Positions 45,310-53,548 of a stretch of DNA of 64,000 nucleotides are shown here, in pieces. A program made the position numbers and the translations under genes. The stretch comes from Viridibacterium curvum (GTDB lineage Bacteria > Pseudomonadota > Gammaproteobacteria > Burkholderiales > Rhodocyclaceae). The stretch's first letter is position 1. Every line of letters begins with the position of its first letter. The DNA is taken from NCBI RefSeq assembly GCF_039544165.1, contig NZ_BAABLD010000011.1, forward strand, positions 62,001 to 126,000. Reading direction: 5' to 3'. Under the pieces are notes generated by a model, which was given only the letters and a program-made list of their open reading frames with translations, ran no database searches and had not been told where the DNA came from.

Positions 45310-45338
45310 ATTATAGACCCCCCCCCACACTGCGTCAA
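45310..45338 (-). promoter_or_regulatory. tRNA operon promoter with a nine-base G tract in the spacer
   Basis: Minus strand: TTGACG (45338-45333), exact 17-base spacer, perfect TATAAT (45315-45310). The spacer contains nine consecutive Gs (45326-45318). Gain or loss of one G would shift the spacing to 18 or 16. Confidence 0.85.
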
Positions 45339-45370
45339 CATCGAATTGCAGATTTTTTGCAGAAACAGCA

Positions 45371-46792
45371 TCACAACAACTTGCCGGGATTCATGAGATT
45401 TTCCGGGTCCATGGCGCGTTTGATCTGCTGCATGAGTTCAATCTCTACGAAACTCTTGTAATGCTTGAGCTCTTCGCGCTTGAGAATGCCAATACCATGC
45501 TCCGCAGAGATCGACCCTCCTAGTGACATGACAATATCGTACACGATGCGGTTGACCTCACGTGTTTGCGCAATGAACGCCGGATTGTCGGCGGCATCCG
45601 GTTGCGACAGGTTGTAGTGAAGATTTCCGTCACCTGCATGACCGAAACAAACGATGCGCAGTCCCGGAAAAAATTTGCGCAATGCCATGTCTGCCTGCTC
45701 TATGAATGCCGGGACTGCACCGACTGGCACCGACACATCGTGCTTGATGCTGATGCCCTCTCGCTTCTGCGCCTCCGAAATGTTTTCACGCAAGGCCCAT
45801 AGCTCGCGCACCTGCGCCTCGCTGCTAGACACCACAGCATCGAGCACCCGCCCAGCCTCAAGCTCCGAAGCCAAAGCCGATCCTAATAGACCAGCAAGAT
45901 CTGCGTTCGATGCGCTGTCGCTCAGCTCGACCAGAAGAGCCCAGTCACCGCATCGGGTTAGTGGGCTCCGCGCCCCCGGTATATGTCGCAGGACCAGTTC
46001 GAGCGCAGACCCTGCAATCAGTTCGAAAGCACTCAAACGCTCCCCACAGGCGTTACGCAGATGGGCAAGCAATTCGATCGCTGTCGCGGGGCCAGGAATG
46101 GAGAGCCAAGCAACCGTTCTCGACAGGGGCTGAGGAAACAATTTAAGAACCGCAGCGGTGATGATGCCCAGTGTGCCTTCCGCTCCAATGAACAACTGCT
46201 TGAGGTCGTAACCAGTGTTGTCCTTGCGCAAGCCACGCAAACCATCCCACACCTGCCCGTCGGGCAATACGACTTCCAGCCCCAACGTCAGCTCACGCAT
46301 GTTGCCGTAGCGCAGGACATGCACGCCGCCTGCATTGGTCGCGAGATTGCCGCCGATCTGGCAGCTGCCTTCTGAAGCCAGTGACAGCGGGAACAGACGC
46401 TGCGACTCTGCTGCCGCTGCCTGCACAGCAACGAGCGTGCAGCCTGCCTCAGCAATCAGGGTGTTGTTGTGAGCGTCGATGGAGCGGATTCGATTCAGGC
46501 GAGAAAGGCTTACGACGACCTCCTGCCCGCCTTGCCCCGGCACGCCGCCACCAACCAGGCCAGTATTGCCGCCTTGCGGCACCATCGCCACGCCAGCAGC
46601 GTAGCAGGCCCGTACGACGGCAGACACCTCATCCGTATTTCCCGGGCGTACGACACACGCCGCTTTGCCGTGGTAGCGACCACGCCAATCCTGCACATGG
46701 GGGGCGCAATCGTTATCCGAGGTTAAAACGTATGAGCCGCCGACAATTGCAGCAAGTCGGGCGATCAGGGCCTGATTGTCAGCGCCACTCAC
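45371..46792 (-). CDS. FAD-linked oxidase (GlcD / D-2-hydroxyglutarate dehydrogenase type)
   Basis: A 473-residue flavoprotein: FAD_binding_4 domain with VPQGGNTGLVGGGVPG and GCQIGGNLATNAGG-type block (EGSCQIGGNLATNAGGVHVLRYG), and a C-terminal FAD-oxidase domain with CFGHAGDGNLHYNL and SAEHGIGILKREEL. It oxidises a D-2-hydroxyacid such as D-lactate, glycolate or D-2-hydroxyglutarate. I use the GTG at 46792 with AGGTGA upstream instead of the TTG at 46798. It lies 11 bases after rimO, in the same operon. Confidence 0.88.
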   Translation of the reverse strand: MSGADNQALIARLAAIVGGSYVLTSDNDCAPHVQDWRGRYHGKAACVVRPGNTDEVSAVVRACYAAGVAMVPQGGNTGLVGGGVPGQGGQEVVVSLSRLNRIRSIDAHNNTLIAEAGCTLVAVQAAAAESQRLFPLSLASEGSCQIGGNLATNAGGVHVLRYGNMRELTLGLEVVLPDGQVWDGLRGLRKDNTGYDLKQLFIGAEGTLGIITAAVLKLFPQPLSRTVAWLSIPGPATAIELLAHLRNACGERLSAFELIAGSALELVLRHIPGARSPLTRCGDWALLVELSDSASNADLAGLLGSALASELEAGRVLDAVVSSSEAQVRELWALRENISEAQKREGISIKHDVSVPVGAVPAFIEQADMALRKFFPGLRIVCFGHAGDGNLHYNLSQPDAADNPAFIAQTREVNRIVYDIVMSLGGSISAEHGIGILKREELKHYKSFVEIELMQQIKRAMDPENLMNPGKLL

Positions 46793-46803
46793 GCCCAATC
46801 ACC

Positions 46804-48162
46804 TCAAGCCTGCGGTGCTTCGTCGGCATACACCGGTTCGGCGTAAAGATCGTGCACATCGCAATCGGTGACACGCACGCGATAGAAACCACCGACCTCC
46901 ATTTCCTGTCCGTCCGGAATCATGACGAGGCCGTCAATCTCGGGGGCATCGCCCTCACTGCGCGCAATAGCACCTTCATCGTCAACATCGTCCACTAGCA
47001 CAACAATCTCTTTGCCGATCTTGGCTTCGAGGCGACGGGTACTGATGTCTTCCTGAAACTCCATGAGGCGATGCTTACGATCTTCGCGCACCTCGTCCGG
47101 CACCGCGTCGGGCAAAGCGTTGGCTGTAGCGCCTTCGACAGGCGAATAGGCAAAGCAACCAACGCGATCAAGCTGGGCCTCGCCCAGGAAGTCGAGCAGT
47201 TCGTTGAACTCGTCTTCGGTCTCGCCAGGAAACCCGGCGATGAAGGTACTGCGAATTGTCAGTTCCGGGCAGATCTCACGCCAACGTTTGATGCGCGCCA
47301 GATTGTTTTCCGAGCTTGCGGGACGTTTCATCAGCTTGAGAATGCGCGGGCTGGCGTGCTGGAAAGGCACGTCAAGGTACGGAAGGATCTTGCCCTCCGC
47401 CATCAAGGGAATCACATCATCCACACTCGGATAGGGATAGACGTAGTGCAGGCGAACCCAGACATCAAGCTCGGACAACGCATTGCACAAATCGTAGAGT
47501 TTCGTCTTGACCGGTTTGCCGTTCACGAAGCCCGTGCGGTATTTGACGTCGACGCCATAGGCACTCGTGTCCTGGGAGATGACCAGCAACTCCTTCACAC
47601 CCGCATCGACCAGCGACTCGGCTTCGCGCATCACATCGTGGATTGGGCGCGAAACGAGGTCGCCGCGCAAGGATGGAATGATGCAGAAGGTGCAACGGTG
47701 ATTACAGCCTTCAGAAATCTTCAGGTAAGCGAAATGGTCGGGCGTCAGTCGCACGCCCTGCGGCGGGACGAGATCCGTGAAGGGATCGTGCGGCTTGGGA
47801 AGGTGGAAATGCACCGCGTCCATGACCTCTTCGGTCGCATGCGGCCCGGTAACAGCCAGCACCTTGGGATGCACGCTTTGCACGATGCCCTGCCCTGCCG
47901 CGTCTTTTTTTGCGCCCAGGCAGCCGGTCACGATGACTTTACCGTTCTCCTTGAGCGCCTCACCAATGGCGTCGAGTGACTCCTCGACTGCTGCATCGAT
48001 GAAGCCACAGGTATTCACGACCACGAGGTCAGCGCCTTCATAGCTGGCCGAAATGTCATAGCCTTCGGAACGCAGGCGGGTCAGGATATTTTCGGCGTCG
48101 GATGCTGCCTTGGGGCAACCCAGAGAAACGAAGCCAACGCGGGGAGTCTCGATCTTGCTCAA
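46804..48162 (-). CDS. rimO: ribosomal protein S12 methylthiotransferase
   Basis: A 452-residue radical-SAM MTTase that modifies Asp88 of S12. N-terminal UPF0004 domain (FVSLGCPKAASDAENIL, VVNTCGFIDAA, VTGCLGAK) holds one cluster; radical-SAM motif GCNHRCTFCIIPSLRG holds the other; a C-terminal TRAM domain follows. No ATG is available: TTG at 48162 has GAGTGG upstream and gives the family N-terminus SKIETPRVGFVSLGC; GTG 48171 and TTG 48186 are alternatives. Confidence 0.94.
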   Translation of the reverse strand: MSKIETPRVGFVSLGCPKAASDAENILTRLRSEGYDISASYEGADLVVVNTCGFIDAAVEESLDAIGEALKENGKVIVTGCLGAKKDAAGQGIVQSVHPKVLAVTGPHATEEVMDAVHFHLPKPHDPFTDLVPPQGVRLTPDHFAYLKISEGCNHRCTFCIIPSLRGDLVSRPIHDVMREAESLVDAGVKELLVISQDTSAYGVDVKYRTGFVNGKPVKTKLYDLCNALSELDVWVRLHYVYPYPSVDDVIPLMAEGKILPYLDVPFQHASPRILKLMKRPASSENNLARIKRWREICPELTIRSTFIAGFPGETEDEFNELLDFLGEAQLDRVGCFAYSPVEGATANALPDAVPDEVREDRKHRLMEFQEDISTRRLEAKIGKEIVVLVDDVDDEGAIARSEGDAPEIDGLVMIPDGQEMEVGGFYRVRVTDCDVHDLYAEPVYADEAPQA

Positions 48163-48187
48163 TTGAACCACTCTCTGAAAGTACAAA

Positions 48188-48209
48188 GGCGCTGCAAGCG
48201 TGCAGCGCC
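48188..48209 (-). terminator. hairpin between phaR and rimO
   Basis: GGCGCTGCA-AGCG-TGCAGCGCC, a 9-base perfect stem, 26 bases upstream of the rimO start. On the minus strand it is followed by TTTGTACTTTC. Either a phaR terminator or a leader structure of rimO. A second inverted repeat (CGGCGCC-AATA-GGCGCCG) lies just upstream near 48255. Confidence 0.5.
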
Positions 48210-48301
48210 ATGGCTGGCATTTTAGCAGGCCAGCAAGATCCTCTCGTCAAGACAAACGGCGCCAATAGGCGCCGTAATGTCCTGCCAACCGTAACCAGCC
48301 C

Positions 48302-48856
48302 TTATTTCTCGCCAGGCCCCTTGCTACCGGGGAACGGAAAAGTCGAGAACATGCTGCGCGTCTGGGTCTCGATCTGTTCCTGCATCTGCGAGAACATGCG
48401 GCGGCTCTGCTCGACGTAGGCCGTCATCATGCTGTTGAGCGCCGGCCCCTGGAAGTTCAGGAACTGGGCCCAGAGATCCTTGCTCATCGGGTTGTTCTCA
48501 CCGTAGAGTGACTTCGTCTGCTCCTGCAGCTTGGACTGCATGTCGGTGAAAGCATTGATGTTGTTTTCGAGGTAACGCCCCATGAAACCCTGCATGGCGT
48601 TGCCGTAGAAACGGATCATCTGCGACAGCACATCACTGGAGAACATCGGTGCGCCACCGCTCTCCTCTTCGAGAATGATCTGCAACAGGATGCTGCGGGT
48701 CAGATCTTCGCCGCTCTTGGCGTCGATTACCTGGAATTCTTCCTGCCCCAGCACCAGATCGCGTACGTCTGCGAGAGTGATGTAACAGCTCGAAGCCGTG
48801 TCATACAGCCGACGGTTCGGGTACTTCTTGATGAGTCGCGAGTGATGCTCCGCCAT
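48302..48856 (-). CDS. phaR: polyhydroxyalkanoate synthesis repressor PhaR
   Basis: A 184-residue PhaR: N-terminal DNA-binding region (RLIKKYPNRRLYDTASSCYITLADVRDLV) and PHB-accumulation domain (TRSILLQIILEEESGG, FYGNAMQGFMGRYLENNINAFTDMQ). It senses PHA granules and represses phasin and pha genes. GGAGG precedes the ATG at 48856. It is downstream of the phaC-phaB-phaB genes and transcribed the same way. Confidence 0.94.
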   Translation of the reverse strand: MAEHHSRLIKKYPNRRLYDTASSCYITLADVRDLVLGQEEFQVIDAKSGEDLTRSILLQIILEEESGGAPMFSSDVLSQMIRFYGNAMQGFMGRYLENNINAFTDMQSKLQEQTKSLYGENNPMSKDLWAQFLNFQGPALNSMMTAYVEQSRRMFSQMQEQIETQTRSMFSTFPFPGSKGPGEK

Positions 48857-49039
48857 GTCGTCCTCCGGAGGCCTGCCGATTGTTGCGATCTGCACCCCTT
48901 GATGCGCGTGCCACCAAGCGTAACACGGGGCTGCGTCGTCTTCTGTGGTTTTGCTGCGAGTATAACAGCGCGAAAACCCGCTCCGCGCAAAGTGAAACGT
49001 CCGTCAATGCGGCACTATTTCTCGCCTCGCAACACACTC

Positions 49040-49075
49040 ATGCTGCAGTGAATGTTGCACCACTCACTGCAGCAT
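49040..49075. promoter_or_regulatory. large TGC-rich palindrome, candidate PhaR operator
   Basis: Perfect 12-base arms ATGCTGCAGTGA and TCACTGCAGCAT with a 12-base spacer, in the phaB-phaR gap. No T-run follows, so it is unlikely to be a terminator. It contains CTGCAG and TTGCAC elements, in line with the TGC-rich sites reported for PhaR, and lies upstream of phaR, fitting autoregulation. Confidence 0.45.
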
Positions 49076-49085
49076 AGTGCAGCGA

Positions 49086-49826
49086 TCAGCACATGTGCAG
49101 GCCACCGTTGATATTGATTGTTGCACCGGTGATATATCCCGCCTTGTCTGAGGCCAGATAGGCACACAGGTCACCGATTTCCTCGGGCTTGCCGAGACGA
49201 CCGGCAGGCACTTGCGCAACGATCTGCTCACGCACTTCTTCCTTGATGGCCATGACCATGTCGGTGCCGATGTAGCCGGGAGCGATGGCATTGACGGTCA
49301 CGCCCTTCTTGGCCACTTCCTGCGCCAGCGCTTTGGTCAAGCCAAGAATGCCGGCCTTCGCGGCCGAATAGTTGGCTTGGCCAAACTGGCCTTTGACGCC
49401 GTTAACCGACGAAATGTTGATGACACGACCGAAGCCACGCTCGGCCATGCCCGGCAGGATGTGGTGCGTGACGTTGAAGACGGAATCGAGGTTGGTTGCC
49501 AGCACCGCATCCCATTGCCCCTTCTCCATCTTGCGGAACATGCCGTCGCGCGTGATGCCGGCATTGTTCACGATGCAATCGATGGGGCCAAGCTCGGCCT
49601 CGATCTTCTTGACCATCGCGCCGCACTGCTCGTAGTCCGTGACGTCAGCCTCGCCGATGTGAAACTCGAAACCATCGGCCTTGGTCTTGGCCAGCCACTC
49701 GGCGGCGGGCGGAAATGCCGGCAGACAGTTGGCGACCACCGTCCAACCGTCGTTAGCCAGGGCCTTGCAGATTGCCGTGCCCAGACCACCCATGCCACCC
49801 GTTACCAACGCTACTTTTTTTGCCAT
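49086..49826 (-). CDS. phaB: acetoacetyl-CoA reductase (second copy)
   Basis: A 246-residue SDR: NADP-binding TGGMGGLGTAI, NNAG (VNNAGITRDGMF), catalytic Ser and Tyr-x3-Lys in SSVNGVKGQFGQANYSAAKAG, and the C-terminal INGGLHMC. It reduces acetoacetyl-CoA to (R)-3-hydroxybutyryl-CoA for PHA synthesis. It is a tandem paralogue of the next gene, with a different N-terminal cofactor-side loop (LPAFPPAAEWLAKTKADG against SPGNTTADEWLTKMHHLG). Confidence 0.92.
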   Translation of the reverse strand: MAKKVALVTGGMGGLGTAICKALANDGWTVVANCLPAFPPAAEWLAKTKADGFEFHIGEADVTDYEQCGAMVKKIEAELGPIDCIVNNAGITRDGMFRKMEKGQWDAVLATNLDSVFNVTHHILPGMAERGFGRVINISSVNGVKGQFGQANYSAAKAGILGLTKALAQEVAKKGVTVNAIAPGYIGTDMVMAIKEEVREQIVAQVPAGRLGKPEEIGDLCAYLASDKAGYITGATININGGLHMC

Positions 49827-49855
49827 GCTGCACTCTCGCTTTCTGGAACAATTTT

Positions 49856-49884
49856 CCGGCCGCCCTGGGGGAATGCGCGGCCGG
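49856..49884 (-). other. intercistronic stem-loop between the two phaB genes
   Basis: CCGGCCGC ... GCGGCCGG with a 13-base loop. No T-run follows on the minus strand, so it more likely shapes mRNA stability or read-through than terminates. Confidence 0.4.
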
Positions 49885-49913
49885 GCTGGCGTCTCGCTTG
49901 TGGCAGGACGCGC

Positions 49914-50654
49914 TCAGTACATGTGCTGCCCCCCGTTGATCGAGATGTTCGCACCGGTCAGAAAGGCGGCTTCTTCCGAGGCGAGGTACGCCACCAGACC
50001 CGCTATCTCTTCGGGCTTGCCCAATCGGCTGACGGGGATCTGCGGAAGGATCTTCGACTCAAGGATCTCCTGCGGGATCGCAGTCACCATTTTTGTACCG
50101 ATGTAGCCCGGCGAAATGGTGTTTACCGTCACGCCATGCTTGGCCACTTCGAGCGCCAGTGCCTTGGTGAAGCCGTGCATGCCTGCCTTGGCTGCCGAAT
50201 AGTTGGTCTGACCAAAAGCCCCCTTCTGACCGTTCACCGAAGCGACATTGATGACGCGCCCCCAACGACGTTCGACCATGCCGTCCATAACCTGCTTGGT
50301 CATGTTGAAAACGGAGTCGAGGTTGGTGTGGATCACAGCGTCCCAATCGTCCTTGTTCATCTTTTTGAACGTCTTGTCACGCGTGATGCCGGCGTTATTG
50401 ACCAGCACATCGACAGGTCCCATTTCCGCAACCAGCTGCTCGATACAGGCATGTGCCGAATCGAAGTCAGTGACGTCACACTTGTAGCCCTTGAAGCCAT
50501 AACCGAGGTGATGCATCTTCGTCAGCCACTCGTCCGCAGTGGTGTTGCCCGGGGAGTAGGTGGTGGCCACCTTGTAGCCCAGCGCCGCCAGCTTCATGCA
50601 GATTGCCTCGCCCAGACCACCCATGCCGCCGGTTACCAGTGCATTACGTGCCAT
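49914..50654 (-). CDS. phaB: acetoacetyl-CoA reductase (first copy)
   Basis: A 246-residue SDR with TGGMGGLGEAI, VNNAGITRDKTF, SVNGQKGAFGQTNYSAAKAG and the INGGQHMY end typical of PhaB. It supplies (R)-3-hydroxybutyryl-CoA to PhaC encoded just upstream (77 bases). The ATG at 50654 with GGAGAC upstream is the family start. No phaA (thiolase) gene is in the cluster. Confidence 0.93.
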   Translation of the reverse strand: MARNALVTGGMGGLGEAICMKLAALGYKVATTYSPGNTTADEWLTKMHHLGYGFKGYKCDVTDFDSAHACIEQLVAEMGPVDVLVNNAGITRDKTFKKMNKDDWDAVIHTNLDSVFNMTKQVMDGMVERRWGRVINVASVNGQKGAFGQTNYSAAKAGMHGFTKALALEVAKHGVTVNTISPGYIGTKMVTAIPQEILESKILPQIPVSRLGKPEEIAGLVAYLASEEAAFLTGANISINGGQHMY

Positions 50655-50731
50655 TCGTTGTCTCCAGTTTTTGTGCCCGATCAATTGATTGAGTCATACG
50701 CCGGCCGGGCTACTGGCGCGTGACAGAGGGT

Positions 50732-52480
50732 TCAGAGCTTTTCCTTGACGTAGCTGCCCGGGGCCGCTTCCATCTGTTTGTAAGTACGGTTGCCCAGACG
50801 CGAACGCGCGCCAATCTGCTTACCGCTGCGCGCCTTGAGCCACTCGATCCAGTTCGGCCACCAGCTTCCCTTCTGCTCTTGAGCAGACGCCAGCCATTCT
50901 TCCGAGGCCACGTCGTCAGCACTGTTAACCCAGTAACTGCGTTTGTTCTTGGCCGCAGGATTGACGACGCCCGCAATGTGACCCGATGCACCCAGCACGA
51001 AGGTGGTTTCGCCACCGAGCAGACGACGGCCAAGGTAGGAGGTTTGCCAGGGCACGATGTGGTCTTCGCGCGCGGCCATGAAATATGCGGGCGCCTTGAT
51101 GCGGCCGAGATCGACTTTCTGGCCGAGCATTTCAAGCTTGCCGGGGATGCGCAGATTGTTCTCAAGGTACATGTTACGCAGATACCAGGCGGCGAACGGA
51201 CCGGGCAGGTTGGTACTGTCAGAGTTCCAGTACAAAAGATCGAATGCCGGCGGCTTGTTGCCCTTGAGGTAGTTGTCGACGACGTAGTTCCAGATCAAGT
51301 CGTTGGGACGCAGGCTGGAGAACACGTTGGACAGCTCGCGGCCGTTCATGAGGCCGCTCTTGCCGATAGTGGCTTCCTTGGTTGCGACCGAGCCTTCATC
51401 GACGAGGCACTGGATCTCACCGGTATCGGAGAAATCCAGCAGCGTGGTCAGGAAGGTGACGCTGTTCACCGGATCCTCGCCACGCGCATAGGCCACGGCC
51501 AGCGCACTGGCGACCAGAGTGCCGCCAATGCAGAAGCCGAGGATGTTCGGCTTATCGACCTTGCCGATGTCACGGACGACTTCGAGGGCCTGCAGCACGC
51601 CGTCGCCAACGTAGTTGTCCCAACCCAGGGTCGACTGACCCGCCTTGGGGTTGCGCCAGGAAACGAGAAACACCGTGAAGCCCTGCTCGACGATGTAGCG
51701 AACGTAGGAGTTCTCGGCCTGCAGGTCGAGAATGTAATACTTGTTGATACACGGCGGCACGATCAGCAGCGGTACCTCGCAGACGTTCTCGGACAACGGC
51801 GAGTACTGAATCAGCTGCATCACGTCGTTTTCGTAGATCACCGAGCCCTTGGTAACGGCGAGATTGACGCCCACTTCAAAAGCGCTGTCATCGGTCATGG
51901 AGATACGGCCCTTCTCCATGTCGGAAATCATGTTCATGACCCCGGCCGTGATGCTCTCACCCTTGGTATCGAGCGCACGCTGGATGAATTCGGGATTGGT
52001 TGCGGCGAAGTTGGCTGGCGACAAGGCTTCGACGTATTGCTTGGTCATGAACTGCAGGCGACTCTTGGCCTGTTTGTCAGCGATCGGCAGCGCATCGGCC
52101 ACTGCAGACAGGAACTGCGAGTTGAGGACGTAGGCCTGACGGATGTAGTCATAGAACGGACTGGCAGACCACTCCGGCGCAGAAAAACGGCGATCCTTGA
52201 CCACCGCCGGCACCACAGGGTCGGCCGTTTCGTCCGGCTTGCGACCGGCAACGGAAGCCCACAGTTTTGCGTGCTGCTCAAGATGGTCGCGTTGCAAGCT
52301 GACCAGCTTTTCAGTGTCCATGCCGGGCATGACGACCGGTGCAACGGGTGCAGCGGAGATTGAGCCGGCGGCGCCCTGTGCGCCAGAAAACTGCTGGAAG
52401 AAGTTCTGCATGAAGGCCTGGCCGGCGCGCATCATGCCTTCAAGTGCTTCTCGGGACTGCTCGGGGGTCATGTTATTCAT
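50732..52480 (-). CDS. phaC: class I polyhydroxyalkanoate synthase
   Basis: A 582-residue PhaC. Lipase-like box GFCIGGT with the catalytic Cys, Asp in AREDHIVPW, His in GASGHIAGVVNP, and the N-terminal PhaC_N region (AFEVGVNLAVTKGSVIYEN). Polymerises hydroxyacyl-CoA to PHA granules. ATG at 52480 is preceded by a weak GGAtt site; the longer open frame to 52534 has no signal. Confidence 0.95.
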   Translation of the reverse strand: MNNMTPEQSREALEGMMRAGQAFMQNFFQQFSGAQGAAGSISAAPVAPVVMPGMDTEKLVSLQRDHLEQHAKLWASVAGRKPDETADPVVPAVVKDRRFSAPEWSASPFYDYIRQAYVLNSQFLSAVADALPIADKQAKSRLQFMTKQYVEALSPANFAATNPEFIQRALDTKGESITAGVMNMISDMEKGRISMTDDSAFEVGVNLAVTKGSVIYENDVMQLIQYSPLSENVCEVPLLIVPPCINKYYILDLQAENSYVRYIVEQGFTVFLVSWRNPKAGQSTLGWDNYVGDGVLQALEVVRDIGKVDKPNILGFCIGGTLVASALAVAYARGEDPVNSVTFLTTLLDFSDTGEIQCLVDEGSVATKEATIGKSGLMNGRELSNVFSSLRPNDLIWNYVVDNYLKGNKPPAFDLLYWNSDSTNLPGPFAAWYLRNMYLENNLRIPGKLEMLGQKVDLGRIKAPAYFMAAREDHIVPWQTSYLGRRLLGGETTFVLGASGHIAGVVNPAAKNKRSYWVNSADDVASEEWLASAQEQKGSWWPNWIEWLKARSGKQIGARSRLGNRTYKQMEAAPGSYVKEKL

Positions 52481-52509
52481 TGTCGAATCCGTTTGAAGTA
52501 TTGTCTTCA

Positions 52510-52534
52510 CGCAGCAGGCTGCGTTGTCTGTCAA
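52510..52534 (-). promoter_or_regulatory. phaC upstream region: -35 box and palindrome
   Basis: Minus strand TTGACA (52534-52529) followed by CGCAGC-AG-GCTGCG (52523-52510), a perfect inverted repeat in the would-be spacer. The -10 at normal spacing is poor (CGTGAA), so the promoter may need activation or the start lies elsewhere. CTGC/GCAG elements fit a PhaR site (inference). Confidence 0.35.
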
Positions 52535-52613
52535 GAACGTCTACGCGCAAACATTTTTGCACTGCACCAAAACCCCGTCAAGCAATCCGGCCCCTACCAA
52601 ATCAGTAATTCTT

Positions 52614-52823
52614 ATGTTTCCCATCATTGCGCTGGGCTGGCTCTACGTTGCCCTGATGCTGGCTGTTGGCTCAGGCTCCGTCGTGGCTGGCATATTTGCC
52701 TTTCTAGGCTGGGGCGTCGTGCCGGTTGGCATCCTCTGGTATCTGTTCGCGCGCAAGCCCTCAACGCGTGAGAAGCCCACCGAGGACGCCCAGACCCCGT
52801 CTCACTCGCCGCCGCCAGACTGA
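52614..52823 (+). CDS. small two-helix membrane protein
   Basis: A 69-residue protein: MFPIIALGWLYVALMLAVGSGS (helix 1), VVAGIFAFLGWGVVPVGILWYLFA (helix 2), then a hydrophilic Pro/Ser-rich tail. No known family recognised. It is transcribed divergently from phaC and its 3' end overlaps the convergent pgeF by 22 bases. Confidence 0.6.
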   Translation: MFPIIALGWLYVALMLAVGSGSVVAGIFAFLGWGVVPVGILWYLFARKPSTREKPTEDAQTPSHSPPPD

Positions 52824-53548
52824 TCCAGCCAGATCAGGCTGGCCATACGGCCGGTCACGCCGTCACGGCGATAAGAGAAGAAGCGCGCCGCATCGGTCAC
52901 CGTACAGATCCCGCCACCATATATGTTTGCTGCCGCGAGGCCGCCCGCACGCAAACGTTGCCGGGCCAGCTCGAAGATATCGGCCATCAGGCGATCACCC
53001 TTTCCCGGCCTGAACGCCGCCGCGGCCTGCGCATCCTTGTCCATGAAAGCTGCGCGCACCTCCGGCCCGACTTCGAAGTGTTCCGGCCCGATGGCAGGCC
53101 CCAACCAGGCCATCACCTCTTCAGGCGGAACCGCCATCGCCTGCAATGTACGTTCCAGCACGCCGGCACAGAGCCCGCGCCACCCCGCGTGAGCCGCTGC
53201 GACCACTTGTCCCGCCCGATCCGCAAACAGCACGGGGAGACAATCTGCGGTCATGACGGTACACACCCGCCCCGTACTGCGCGTCACAGCTGCATCCGCA
53301 CAGCGAGAATCCGAATCCGCGCGCCAGACATCCGTGCCATGCACCTGGTCAAGCCAGACCGGTTCCGAGGGCAGAACCGCCATCACCAGGCGACGGTTTT
53401 CCGCGACGTGAGCAGGATCGTCTCCTACCTTGCCCCCCAGATTCAAGGCAGACCACGGCGCCGCACTGACGCCGCCCAGGCGCATCGTTGAAATGGCCCG
53501 GACCCGCGCCGGTGCAGGCCACTCAGGCTCAATCAGGGCGAGACTCAA
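52802..53548 (-). CDS. pgeF: peptidoglycan editing factor PgeF (laccase-domain, YfiH family)
   Basis: A 248-residue YfiH/DUF152 protein with the copper/zinc-site blocks VHGTDVW, TADCLPVLFAD and AAAHAGWRGL. E. coli YfiH removes misincorporated residues from peptidoglycan precursors. I place the start at TTG 53548: it overlaps the rluD stop (TTGA) and has GGAG six bases upstream. An ATG at 53608 inside rluD is the alternative. Confidence 0.87.
   Translation of the reverse strand: MSLALIEPEWPAPARVRAISTMRLGGVSAAPWSALNLGGKVGDDPAHVAENRRLVMAVLPSEPVWLDQVHGTDVWRADSDSRCADAAVTRSTGRVCTVMTADCLPVLFADRAGQVVAAAHAGWRGLCAGVLERTLQAMAVPPEEVMAWLGPAIGPEHFEVGPEVRAAFMDKDAQAAAAFRPGKGDRLMADIFELARQRLRAGGLAAANIYGGGICTVTDAARFFSYRRDGVTGRMASLIWLDQSGGGE

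Noticed and set aside
49212..52363. Long + strand open frames (about 500 residues each) opposite phaB, phaB and phaC
   Set aside because: They are antisense to well-conserved genes in GC-rich DNA, where stop-free shadows are common, and show no family motif.
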